Assembly: GCA_019915015.1 (NCBI GenBank)
Contig: JAHBBC010000009.1
Span: 1 to 64,000, forward strand
Length of the DNA: 64,000 nucleotides
Reading direction: 5' to 3'
Origin: Auriscalpium vulgare
Lineage: Eukaryota; Basidiomycota; Agaricomycetes; Russulales; Auriscalpiaceae
Below, piece by piece: positions 9,701 to 18,090 of the stretch. The position numbers and the translations under genes were made by a program. The notes under the pieces are model-generated. The model ran no database searches and was not told where the DNA came from. It worked only from the letters and a program-made list of their open reading frames with translations. The first letter of the stretch is position 1. Every line of letters starts with the position of its first letter.

Positions 9701-10405
9701 GTAGATTCCCGGCGGGATCGGTATGTTGCGTTGTACCCATGGCGTGTGCGGTACGACGGGTATCGTGACCGGCGGAAAGAAATCTTCGCGGAAGTGGCCT
9801 CGCTCGCTGTCGTCCCACGCGAACGCACCGTTGTGCTCGCACATAAAATGGTGCATCAGCTTGCGTTCCTCCTTCCACAAGAAGTCCCCCTCGTGAACTA
9901 CGTCGAATTGGTCGCGGCGCTCCTCGGTGTAACGCCCCGTCGGCCGGAAGTCAGGGGGCTTCGTCGGTAACTTGGGTAGTGTCGCTAGCGGGTCGCCTCG
10001 TATGTCGCGTATGATTCTGAACTGCCCAGGCAAGTCGGCTAGTACTGGCTTCACTTTTAGGTGGGCTGGCTTATACTTTTTCTTGGTCGCTGCGAAAACT
10101 GCGCGTGCCCGCGCGCTGCTTGGCAGCGACTTACAGTCGCGAAATTCCTGTTCGCCTGCGAACGATGGCACCCCGGCTGGGGCGAGAAAGAAAACGGGCG
10201 CCGATGGAACGTCTAAAGTCGCGTCGGTCGGCCGATCAAATATTGGAGGGGTAGATTCTGGGAGATCGCAAAATGATAAATAGGTTGCTCGTAACTCTTC
10301 CGGCGAACTAGAGGAGTCGAAGGGGACCACGGCTTCCACGGAAATAGGATCGGCGGCGTCGCTCGTGAACTCGAGGACGAGCGCCACCTCCGCCTGGTCG
10401 TCCAA
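6746..10405 (-). CDS. pol: Ty3-type Pol: reverse transcriptase, RNase H, integrase
   Basis: The ORF has 1219 codons counted from a TTG at 10405; no ATG is expected, because it overlaps gag in the -1 frame and is presumably made by frameshifting. The RT domain covers about residues 225-480 and has motif C FIDDV at 375-379. RNase H follows at about 550-690 (ILAVDTSP, then a downstream KLELYG). The integrase zinc finger (HDDVGHRG...CHIC) is near 840-890 and the DDE core (YADTMH, VTDNGTPYL, NGIVERSH) is at about 905-1000. The frame is intact, so the element may be recently active. FIDDVPVKG-type RTs are common in mushroom Ty3 elements. The protein lacks a protease, which sits in the upstream ORF. 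Confidence 0.9.
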   Translation of the reverse strand: MDDQAEVALVLEFTSDAADPISVEAVVPFDSSSSPEELRATYLSFCDLPESTPPIFDRPTDATLDVPSAPVFFLAPAGVPSFAGEQEFRDCKSLPSSARARAVFAATKKKYKPAHLKVKPVLADLPGQFRIIRDIRGDPLATLPKLPTKPPDFRPTGRYTEERRDQFDVVHEGDFLWKEERKLMHHFMCEHNGAFAWDDSERGHFREDFFPPVTIPVVPHTPWVQRNIPIPPGIYDQVMEQISRKLAANVYEPSNSSYRSRWFCVVKKDGTSLRIVHSLEPLNAVTIAHSGVPPFTDQLAEQFAGRACGAMLDLYVGYDERALDPASRDLTTFQTPYGALRLVTLPMGWTNSVPIFHDDVTHILRPEIPHVTIPFIDDVPVKGPASEYKDDQGKYETIADNAGIRRFVWEHFQNLNRVVQRMGYSGGTFSGWKTILCAPEIVVVGHRCTRDGRIPDEQRVAKIVNWGPCQDLSDVRAFLGTVGVLRIFIHHFAHRAHALTHLTRKDVPFEFGAEQLAAMEDLKSALLESPALKPIDYQSGEPVILAVDTSPIAVGFLLCQADADDPKSRKKRRYARFGSIALNDREARFSQPKLELYGLFRALRALKIYLIGVRNMVVEVDARYIKGMLDNPDIEPSASMNRWIIAILMFHFVLVHVPGLFHGPDGMSRRRRQPGDVAENEHDGFEDWVDAMYGFIHLVNAYVPRSTRPRSGDPRDHPRAAIATFVTQAAPTEMSYDAVDRDIKAQQADERIVRVREWHNTLQRPDGFSDQEYATFLRYCTEFFLDGTSLFRKEPQGRHQLVLPPERRIGALKACHDDVGHRGAYPTKMFLLERFWWPYMDRDVAWFVRSCHICQVRQVKHVLIPPTVATPAPLFAKMYADTMHMPASRGFKYIVQGRCSVSHFPEWRMLRQENAKSLARWIFEDVLCRWGALREIVTDNGTPYLAAMKHLEEDYGVQHIRISGYNSRSNGIVERSHFDVRQALYKAADGDASKWATVAHSVFWADRITTRRRMGCSPYFAATGMQALMPLDIVEATYLLPPPDSILSTTDLIARRAVALQKRRTQLRTLHSKVFDKRRQDALIFERDHEASIKNYGFQRGDLVLVRFTQFEKSLDRKMLPRYDGPFIVIGRRRGGPYVLCDMHGAVFDRPTAEFRVIPYFARPHITLPPLPEFIDIPARRLNELLGQPGPDAQAQESRSIDSDTSDTASNSAEDGSVA

Positions 10406-10413
10406 CGACGCCT

Positions 10414-13400
10414 CTAGAGCCGAAAATCCCTGCGCTCGCCGGCGCTCTGAACGATGCGACGCGAGCCTCGCTCTACCGTCGGGACGGTCGCCGTCGCTTG
10501 AGTGTTGGGATCGGTGATCGTGATGGTCTGTCGCTCATCGACAAAGTTGCGGACTATACTCCCAGTGAGGACGTCGAAGGGCCTCCCTAGCAGGATGTCG
10601 TAGGCCGGAGAACGTATGACGTGTATCTGTACGTAGAGCGTGATGTCGCCTAGCTTTAGCGCTACGTTGCGGGCTAGCCCGAGGGATTTGTCAATCGAGC
10701 CGTTGGCGGAAAGCATGTCCAGTGTGATCGCGGGATCATATGCCAGGCCGAGAAAATGACAAACGTCTTCGGACATGGAGATGACCTGCGACCCTGGGTC
10801 CAGGATAGCCTCAATGTGCGCTTGGTTATCCACCAAGGGCAGGACCGCTCGCAATGCCGATGACTCTTTTGCGACCACCAGCGGGGCCGGTTTCTCGGCC
10901 GAGGCACTCATCAACGTCAGCATCGGGTCGGAGAGCACCAGCGACCCGCGAGGCGGCACCGCTGGCTGGCTCTGTATGGCCTGCAAGAACGACGACGGCA
11001 TGTGCGAGGTGTATCCCCGCGCTCGATCTCTCTCCTGCTCGCGCTCTTCCTCGTACAAGTCGCCGGGTAGGTCCGACCACTCCTTGGTAGGCCCTTCCCC
11101 TTCCGCTACGACCGTGTGTAGGACCGCTACTGGGGAGTCCCCGCTGGACAGTACCGGGGCCGCTATGCGTCGCGGGGTGATAGCGTATCGCAACTGGGAG
11201 CGTACTTCTGGCGCCAACGACAGTAACTCGCTCTGCGTCAGAGTGACGGAAGTCCCCATCGCGCGGCCGTAGACTTCCTTCGCGACTTCTTCACTATGGA
11301 TGGGCGTGTCCTTGGTATAGGCGGCGACTGGTTTCGTTCCTTTGTCTGGTCGGGACGCGTCCCCGACGGGTATGTAGGTTGCGTCGGGTACGGAGGCAAA
11401 AGGATGGATGGGTTCCGGCTCTATGTCGTCGGGGTCCTTCTCGACTGTCGGCTCACCCTCGCTCTCTTCCCTCGCCGCTTCCGCATCCTCTGGACCTTCG
11501 GGCACCGCGAACGTAACCTTCGGCCGCTTTGCCGTGAATTTCGACGGAGATATGACCACCTCAGGGACTAGCCTCTTGGATCGCACTCTCTCCCCGGGCA
11601 GCGGACCGATTGGTGGCGGTAACTCTCCGTTGCGAATCGCTGCCTCCCTTCGGGCCCGGCCGGCGTTCCTCTGCTCCTTCATGAGGGTTAATACCGCCAT
11701 CTCTTGACGCAACTCCTCGAGTCGCTCGTCGTCCGTCAACGGCGGGATTAACTGGATGAGCCCGGCGACCGGCTGGTCGCGCGCAGGTCGGAGCGGGTAG
11801 TCGGTGACGGCGATGGGACCTGTCGATGCCAACATCATTGTTTCCGTCGCGTTGCCCGCGACTCTGGCCGCGACGTCGGCGCGCAGCCCGGACGGGTCCG
11901 TGCGATAATATTCGTCTACCCTCGCTTGAATCGGGCCTAGCCCAAATGGCACTGGCCTGCCGCTCTTGAGTACCACCTGGTTCATCTCGTTGCGTACCAC
12001 CCGCCCCGTCGCTATGTAGTCTTGCAGGACGAGGCATTCGCGGATGAAGTGCTCGGGACCGTTGCAGAACGAGCACCTGGCGCCATCCTGTCCCGGGGCC
12101 GGGCGAGGACGATCGAAACGAGCGGCCGACGCCATCATCGGGCCCGGTGGCCCGCGCGTGTACGCCGACGGCTGCGGGCCTGCGTTACTCATCCCCATCG
12201 CATCGGCTCTCCCCGCGCTATACGCTTTCGCGATCTGCTCGGCCGCCTTCTCCATCAGAGCGGCAAACTGCTCGACCTTGATCGCAGGTTCTTCCGCCTT
12301 GACGGCCACGGGTTGGGACAAGTCGGCCAGACCCGCGGGGACGCTGAGCCCTGCCGATCGTGGGGTGCTCGACGTGCCGTGCAGCACGTACCGCGCCGCT
12401 TCCACTATTTGGTCCATCGGGTACGGGCCGTCGCGATCGTGGTCGGGATACTTCAGCTGCAGCCGCTGCTCTATCCTATCTTGCAGTCCCTTCTGAAATC
12501 CACGCAAGAAAGTGTAGTCGCGGTCGCGCTCGGAGATACGCTGCCGCCCTATAAGAAACTGGGAGATCGCGTAGAAACCGCGATAGTATTCCCCAACGTC
12601 GCCAATGGTCGTGACGCCTCGGCGGGCTGTCTCGGCGACGAGCTGATCGAGGTCGCCCATCGTGTATTTGCGCTCCTCGTCCGCTCCGGGGTATAGCGCT
12701 ATGATCGCGGTCACGAACTCTTCGAACGTCGCATTGCCCGCGTACTGGGGTCGGCTTTGCCACTGGTCTGCTGTAAGGACGTCCAGGTATCGCGTGGCGT
12801 GCTCCTTCTTCTCCTGGTCCTGGCCGTCCTCGATACCCGCCCGCGTGAACAAGTGCCTCAACTCCGCGAAATAGCGTTGCAGCTCGCGCGGCTTAAGGTT
12901 GTCGAACTTAGGGGCTTGGCGGTCGCCACGGGTAGGCATCGGAGTGGCCATGGTCGTGCGACGGGGTAAACGCGATAACGGAGTACTGGATTGCGATGTG
13001 GGAGAAACTGGTCGGGAAACCTGTGCGGCCGCTCCACGCCCGTCTCCTGATAAACCTCCGTGCGTTCCGACGTTTCCGCGGTCGGAAGCCAAGCGGTCGC
13101 TGTCGGAAGGCACCTGTGCCTCGTCTCGGTCCTCATCAATCAGCGCAGCCACTTCGGGCTCCGATTCCGACGGGGTAAGCTCCGGCGACGACCATTGTCG
13201 CATCGCTCCGCCAGTCAGCAACTCGATCGACGCCTCATTGACGTCCAGGAGCTCCTGATGGAGGGACCGTCTACCATCCCAACCGTGCTCCGACTCTTCC
13301 GATTGGACAGGGCCTGCCTCCGCGTTTTGATCGCCGGGAGCCTCGCCCGCAGCATCCCCGTCGTTCTCGGGTGCTGCGTCCGACACACCCGATGCCTCGC

Positions 13401-13596
13401 CGTCGTCGTTTTCGTTGTCGCCCTCGGCGCCTTCAGCGCTGGAAGTCGCGCGCTCTTCGTCCGACGCCCCACCTTCCGACGATGCGAGGTGTCCTGGCAT
13501 GGACTCCGCCCGCTGACTGGTCGAGTACTCCGACGGGGCCGATCGGGGCGGTGCGCGTCGAGTGGGCTCTACGATAACCCTCGCCTTTGGTGCCAT
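10414..13596 (-). CDS. gag: Ty3-type Gag with zinc knuckle and aspartic protease
   Basis: The ORF has 1060 codons starting at an ATG. An acidic, Ser/Glu-rich disordered N terminus is followed by the Gag core (about residues 225-400), a CCHC knuckle CSFCNGPEHFIREC near residue 510, a coiled and basic segment, and a retropepsin-like domain near 925-1030 (AILDPGSQV, ILLGRPF). The protease active site reads D-P-G rather than D-S/T-G, a variant I recall from other basidiomycete elements. The pol frame overlaps the gag end in the -1 register, and the gag end contains a run of four U (GAUUUUCGG) where slippage could occur. Having the protease in the Gag ORF differs from the classic Ty3 layout. Confidence 0.88.
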   Translation of the reverse strand: MAPKARVIVEPTRRAPPRSAPSEYSTSQRAESMPGHLASSEGGASDEERATSSAEGAEGDNENDDGEASGVSDAAPENDGDAAGEAPGDQNAEAGPVQSEESEHGWDGRRSLHQELLDVNEASIELLTGGAMRQWSSPELTPSESEPEVAALIDEDRDEAQVPSDSDRLASDRGNVGTHGGLSGDGRGAAAQVSRPVSPTSQSSTPLSRLPRRTTMATPMPTRGDRQAPKFDNLKPRELQRYFAELRHLFTRAGIEDGQDQEKKEHATRYLDVLTADQWQSRPQYAGNATFEEFVTAIIALYPGADEERKYTMGDLDQLVAETARRGVTTIGDVGEYYRGFYAISQFLIGRQRISERDRDYTFLRGFQKGLQDRIEQRLQLKYPDHDRDGPYPMDQIVEAARYVLHGTSSTPRSAGLSVPAGLADLSQPVAVKAEEPAIKVEQFAALMEKAAEQIAKAYSAGRADAMGMSNAGPQPSAYTRGPPGPMMASAARFDRPRPAPGQDGARCSFCNGPEHFIRECLVLQDYIATGRVVRNEMNQVVLKSGRPVPFGLGPIQARVDEYYRTDPSGLRADVAARVAGNATETMMLASTGPIAVTDYPLRPARDQPVAGLIQLIPPLTDDERLEELRQEMAVLTLMKEQRNAGRARREAAIRNGELPPPIGPLPGERVRSKRLVPEVVISPSKFTAKRPKVTFAVPEGPEDAEAAREESEGEPTVEKDPDDIEPEPIHPFASVPDATYIPVGDASRPDKGTKPVAAYTKDTPIHSEEVAKEVYGRAMGTSVTLTQSELLSLAPEVRSQLRYAITPRRIAAPVLSSGDSPVAVLHTVVAEGEGPTKEWSDLPGDLYEEEREQERDRARGYTSHMPSSFLQAIQSQPAVPPRGSLVLSDPMLTLMSASAEKPAPLVVAKESSALRAVLPLVDNQAHIEAILDPGSQVISMSEDVCHFLGLAYDPAITLDMLSANGSIDKSLGLARNVALKLGDITLYVQIHVIRSPAYDILLGRPFDVLTGSIVRNFVDERQTITITDPNTQATATVPTVERGSRRIVQSAGERRDFRL

Positions 13597-13624
13597 CGGG
13601 TTGCTGAGCGGTTGACACTAGCCC

Positions 13625-13641
13625 CCTCGCGGTGGGCTCCA
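13625..13641 (-). other. Candidate tRNA primer-binding site of the minus-strand Ty3 element
   Basis: On the minus strand TGGAGCCCACCGCGAGG lies about 30 nt upstream of the gag ATG. It begins with TGG, as primer-binding sites complementary to a tRNA CCA end do, and is preceded within a few bases by a CA that could end the 5' LTR. The tRNA was not identified. Confidence 0.35.
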
Positions 13642-13645
13642 CAAA

Positions 13646-14470
13646 TGATGAGATGAACCCTGGGGGAGGCCCCGGGAACGTCGATAGAAATGGAGGGAGC
13701 GAGCAGCCAACCGCTGGCCCAAGAGGTAGTGGGTCGGAGGAAGAAACCCAAGATCGCGACCGTGCCCCGAACAAACCACCCAGGACCCCGCGGGTCCTGC
13801 CCTCGTCCTGCGGCCCTCTCCCTCTCTCTCTCTCTCTCCGCTCCCGTCCGACCGTCGCACGTTGCGTCTCTTCCCACACTATTCGGTGCGACCCTCCCGT
13901 CTGTCGCCGCCGGTCCGTCCTAGTTGCGGAGTCGCCCTTGCCGTCCGACCGTCCGACCTGTGTCCCCGCGCTTGTACCGTCCGAGTCGCTATCCTGGAAT
14001 ATAAACGTCAGTCATAAAACCCTACCACACTGTATCACTCCAGTCTGTGGTTGGGTCGGGGCAGCGTAGCCCGTGGTATCGCAAAGGTGGCGCGACCCGG
14101 ATGTCGCTACGGCTTCCTGGTTTAAGGCATCGTGTCGGGCTGGTCTGGCGGTGTCGCGTCGTGCGATGCTCTCTGTGAAGCAGGAACGAAAGGTGTAGTC
14201 TCGGGTGTAGGCCCAAGGTCCAAAAGTGTCTCTACAACAAGTCGAATCGCGTCTATATACCGCTGCTTCGTCAGCTCTTCCCACGCGTCTGCGCTCCTAC
14301 GCGTCCTACCAAGTTCCGCGCCCGACCGTTCCGACTCCCTACCTCGGCTCTCCGTCTCCTCTCCAGACGCTCGCTCGCTTTGTGCTGTCCCGTGGTCGTG
14401 CCGGTGCCGCGACGCCTGTGGGGCGTCTCGGGGGTGTGTGTCTTGGTGTAGCGGTGTGATTGGTCCGGTT
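13646..14470 (-). other. Presumed 5' LTR region of the Ty3 element, unconfirmed
   Basis: This stretch should hold the 5' LTR. It starts with TG on the plus strand, contains a CT-dinucleotide run near 13810-13837 and, on the minus strand, a TATATAGACG promoter-like motif near 14250. No matching copy is visible at the other end of the element, and there is no coding sequence. Confidence 0.35.
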
Positions 14471-14472
14471 CG

Positions 14473-15909
14473 GTGCCTGTAGCGCTGTGGGTCCCATCAA
14501 CGGACTACGATGCAGAACGGCAAGTGGCAGTTTTGTTATACCAAGGCAAAGCTTTTGTCCCAGAAGCATGTCGACGAGACGCACTACGGCGATTCCACGA
14601 TCACCCGGCATTCGGACACCCTGGCATCGACAAAACTCTTCTCCTTATACGAGAAGAATTCAACTGGCCAGGGATGAAGGACTACGTCACAGCATACGTC
14701 AATGGCTGTGGCAATTGCCAGACGGTGAAGAACCTGCCCAATCGCAAGAAAGCACCGCTTGTGCCGATTTGACCTGCAGCGGACGCCCACCCCTACGACA
14801 CGATCTCTGCCGATTTCATCGTCAAACTACCCGTTAGTGATGGTTTCGACTCTATCTTGGTCGTGGTGGACCACGATCTTACGAAGGGGGTAAATTTCAT
14901 TCCTTGCAATGAAACCATCACGGCAGAACAGACGGCAGAGCTCCTATACATCCACGTGTGGCGAAGATTCGGACTTCCGAAACGATTCATATCCGATAGG
15001 GGTCCCCAATTTGCGTCCAAGGTAATGCGAGCGTTATGCGCAAACCTGGGCATAGAACAGAACATCAGCACGGCATACCACCCCCAGACGGACGGACAAA
15101 CGGAGCGGGTTAATCAAGAACTGGAGCAGTATCTTCGAGCATACTGCAACCACGCGCAAGACAATTGGGCAAAGCAACTGCCTATGGCCGAATTCGCGCA
15201 TAACATCCGACCACACTCCACGACAAAGAAGTCCCCGTTCGAGTTACTCATGGGATATCAACCACGAGCAATCATGCCGAGAACGATCACGTCCAACGTC
15301 CCGACAGCAGCCGCAAGGCTGGGAGACCTCCTCAAAGCACGGCAGCAAGCGAGAGAGGCGCGAAAAGTCAAAGACCAATTGGTGGCCAACCGAATCCGAA
15401 ACAACCTTCGGCCTCTGAAGGAAGGAGATGAGGTATTACTTGAAGCCACCAATCTGAAAACGACACATCCAACGGCGAAATTGGCACCAAGACGCTACGG
15501 ACCCCTCAAGGTCAAGCGGGTACTAGGGCCAGTGACGTACGAACTAGACATTCCGAAACAATGGAAGGACCGAGGCCTCCATCCGGTTTTCCACGTCAAT
15601 CTCCTAACGCCGTACAGAGAGACTGCGGAGTACGGGAAGAACTTTGAACGACCACCGCCTGACCTCGATGACGAAGGACAAGAACAATGGGAGATCGAGA
15701 CAATCCTCCAATCGCGAAAGTACCGGAACAACGTACAGTTCTTCGTCCAATGGAAGGGCTACCCCGAGTCAGAGAACTCGTGGGTCGCAGCAGCAGACAT
15801 GGGAAGCGCACTGGAATTGGTAGAAGAATTCCACGAGAAGAACCCCGCAGCAGTCCACATGACGGACACGATGCTGAAGAAGCTGGGGAAACAAAGGGCC
15901 GACCAATGA
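14473..15909 (+). pseudogene. Chromovirus Pol remnant: integrase and chromodomain
   Basis: Only the 3' part of pol is left. The integrase zinc finger (HDHPAFGHPG...GCGNCQ) is at 14590-14720, then an in-frame TGA at 14770-14772 interrupts the frame. The same frame resumes with the DDE core (ISADFIV, SDRGPQFAS, HPQTDGQTERVN), the integrase C-terminal GPY-like segment (RYGPLKVKRVLGPVTYEL) and a chromodomain (WEIETILQSRKYRNNVQFFV, WKGYP, NSW). Gag, protease and RT are missing upstream. The chromodomain assigns it to the chromoviruses. Apart from the single stop the frame is intact, so decay is recent. Confidence 0.9.
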
Positions 15910-15988
15910 GGAGAAGAGATAGCGGAGCGGAGTATGGACGACACCCTATTGGACAAGATAAGCAGACGTCAAAAGCATAAAGACGACG

Positions 15989-16000
15989 CTAGCAGAGGGT
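15989..16000 (+). other. Purine-rich repeat, first copy
   Basis: CTAGCAGAGGGT here recurs exactly at 17421-17432, just before the LTR-like sequence. It is a possible internal polypurine tract between the integrase remnant and the next ORF. Confidence 0.4.
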
Positions 16001-16054
16001 AGATTTCCTCAGACTCCCCCGTCTACTCAAACACGCCCCACTTCCTCAGCCATT

Positions 16055-17395
16055 ATGTCAACTCGCTCCGTCAACAGCTACTACTACGCGGTCCCCAACG
16101 GACCCCGCGTTCACATCAGACTACTCGGCTCCAACGTCACCATCAGAAGAGTTACCCCAGCAGTATTCCAAGAGTTCGACGCCACGGTTCACGACAACGA
16201 ACCGATCATGGAACGCATCGCGTTCATCAACCATTACCGGACCAGCCCCGAACACTATCAAGTAGTGCAAGCTCATATGGCATACGTCAATGAGTACATC
16301 GACCACGTCCTCGACACCTTGACAGTACCCGATCCGGTCGTCGAGATCACTCAAGGCATCCCGAATACCCGCACGCCAACAACCAGCGATGAAGAACCGA
16401 GCGCACCCCCTATCCTATCGAATGGTGCACCGTCGCCTGCACCAGGAGAGCAATCCCCTCCATCTGAGTACGACGACGCAGAATCGTCGTTCGAGTACCC
16501 TTCATCAGAGCCATTACCCATTTCGTCCGGTGACGAACTCCCTGTCGACGTCAGCACTTGGGAGGAGCCGACATCACCACCATATCAACCAGCACGAACA
16601 CAATCCCCCGAGCTTGGAAGCAGTAGACGTCCCATTGACTTATGCTCGCCGTCGCCCAGCTGGACACGAGACACATCCCCATCCCCAGAACCACGATCAC
16701 CGTCGCCTGAAGAACAGGACCCATGGCGACTTCAAGAACACCCCCGAACCTTCGGGGAATACGGAACACAGTACGAAGGCCGACCGCTACTCGCTAGACC
16801 GTGGGGAGGAGTCTATGAACCCCTGGACGAGGACACAGGGCGACTCCCCGATGAAACCCATCAAATCCTCATCGACGACAACGTCCATACTCAAGAAGTG
16901 ATCGCTCGAGAAGGAGACGAGGGTCTACGAGCAGACATACGCCGCTACCAAGACGCCCACCGCCTCTATTGCGAGGCCGATGAACAACTGGACGGTTTGA
17001 AGACTCAAGTACTAGGTCTTCAGCGACAGATGTATGCAACGGAGCTGCAGCTGGAGCGGTTCACGGAAATGCGACGAGAAGCCGGTCAGCGACTTTCAGA
17101 TGCGAACATTGACCATAGACTCGACCGACGGAGCTACAAGATGGCGCGCGCACGTGTCGTAGCGCAGAGAATCCGCGGAGGAACAGACAAGACAGGAGAA
17201 AGGAGACGCCGACGCAAGAAAGGCAAGCAGGTCCGACGCTGTTGGATCTGCCACTCCCTGGATCACATCCAACGCGACTGTCCTCGCAACCCCTACTCCA
17301 TCCCCCGCCGCCATTACTACGACGATGACGAAGAAGACCGTATCGCCGGCGACAACATGCTTTGCGAGTTCGACAACCTGAACGGCGAATGCTGA
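16055..17395 (+). CDS. CCHC zinc-knuckle ORF downstream of chromovirus pol
   Basis: The ORF has 446 codons starting at an ATG. The N-terminal 100 residues are mixed in composition. A Pro/Ser-rich acidic linker covers about 110-250, and a predicted coiled coil covers about 285-375 (EADEQLDGLKTQVLGLQRQM...). A basic stretch (RRRRKKGKQ) precedes the CCHC knuckle CWICHSLDHIQRDC with zinc ligands at 396, 399, 404 and 409. Such an architecture suits a Gag-like nucleocapsid protein, but it lies 3' of the integrase, where Gag is not expected. It could be an extra ORF in the env-like position, or the start of a second truncated element. The frame is intact. Confidence 0.65.
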   Translation: MSTRSVNSYYYAVPNGPRVHIRLLGSNVTIRRVTPAVFQEFDATVHDNEPIMERIAFINHYRTSPEHYQVVQAHMAYVNEYIDHVLDTLTVPDPVVEITQGIPNTRTPTTSDEEPSAPPILSNGAPSPAPGEQSPPSEYDDAESSFEYPSSEPLPISSGDELPVDVSTWEEPTSPPYQPARTQSPELGSSRRPIDLCSPSPSWTRDTSPSPEPRSPSPEEQDPWRLQEHPRTFGEYGTQYEGRPLLARPWGGVYEPLDEDTGRLPDETHQILIDDNVHTQEVIAREGDEGLRADIRRYQDAHRLYCEADEQLDGLKTQVLGLQRQMYATELQLERFTEMRREAGQRLSDANIDHRLDRRSYKMARARVVAQRIRGGTDKTGERRRRRKKGKQVRRCWICHSLDHIQRDCPRNPYSIPRRHYYDDDEEDRIAGDNMLCEFDNLNGEC

Positions 17396-17420
17396 GGTGT
17401 TGTCGCGGTCGACAACAATT

Positions 17421-17432
17421 CTAGCAGAGGGT
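17421..17432 (+). other. Polypurine tract-like repeat before the 3' LTR
   Basis: Second copy of CTAGCAGAGGGT, followed after two bases by TGTTACACG, which resembles the start of an LTR. Confidence 0.5.
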
Positions 17433-17434
17433 GA

Positions 17435-17765
17435 TGTTACACGCCGCGCTGCCTCGCTTGGTAACGGCACGGACATATGACTTTCTTTCTCTTATCCCCT
17501 AACACCTTACTTTATCATGTGACTGATGGATGACTGATCCATGACTGATATGCCTGCAGGCCTCCTGCATGCATCCCAACAGCTGTTGGACTTGTATCCC
17601 GCACGTACTGATTGGCTGATACGGAAGACTCCCTTTACTATATAAACCCCATGTACATACGACGACTCTTCAGCCTATTCATTTGTATCTGATTCCCTCT
17701 GATACTCTGAAGCGTGTGCTAGAACGGCGCAGGGCTACCTCCTCTCATCTTGTACCCTCGCCCTC
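17435..17765 (+). repeat. Putative 3' LTR of the chromovirus
   Basis: The sequence starts TGTTACACG right after a purine-rich tract. It contains a TATATAAACCCC promoter element at about 17640 and TG/CT-rich sequence beyond it. The right end cannot be fixed, because no second LTR is in the window; it stops where F-box-like coding sequence begins. Confidence 0.5.
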
Positions 17766-18073
17766 AGACAGGTCGATCTAGACTTGCATCGATACCACTA
17801 CAACTCCTTGCGGCGTTGCTAGTGCGTGACCCCGATACCCTCTCCCCGCATCTCGCGTGCGGGCTAGAGTGTAACACACTCCCAGCAAGTCCATTATTGC
17901 GCACACTTTCAATCTCTGGTACGCTCTGGCAATGCGTTAGCTTTCTCTGCCACGTGCAGGCCCCCGACACGTTGACACTGTATGTGACATCTCACACGCA
18001 TCGCGTGTCAGACTTTGCCGCGCTATACCCATTCCTTGCGCCCCCGCACGGGTATGGAGCGGACCCGTTCTGA
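17766..18073 (+). pseudogene. F-box-like gene, 5' portion (split by insertion)
   Basis: The frame encodes a Leu-rich segment (LASIPLQLLAALLVRDPDTLSPHL...LLRTLSISGTLWQC) typical of the C-terminal parts of basidiomycete F-box proteins, and ends at GYGADPF. The same residues continue uninterrupted into FRAIQF in the paralogue at 63.2-64 kb (minus). Here the frame is broken right after GADPF and the continuation is found at about 22.64 kb. The upstream end is cut off by the LTR-like sequence, so no start or F-box is visible. Confidence 0.75.
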
Positions 18074-18090
18074 TTCCATATTTGGAATCA
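18071..18090. repeat. Perfect palindrome at the left insertion edge
   Basis: TGATTCCA and its exact complement TGGAATCA flank a four-base spacer at the very first base of the insertion. It may be a remnant of a terminal hairpin, or coincidence. Confidence 0.5.

Larger units (their letters stand above)
6704..13645 (-). mobile_element. Ty3-type LTR retroelement, minus strand, coding region complete
   Basis: Two long ORFs, gag-protease and pol (RT, RNase H, integrase), lie in tandem in the correct order on the minus strand. A plausible primer-binding site sits upstream of gag and a purine-rich tract sits downstream of pol. The coding region has no stop codons. No chromodomain is evident at the integrase C terminus. 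I could not identify a matching pair of LTRs, so the outer limits are uncertain. Confidence 0.8.
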
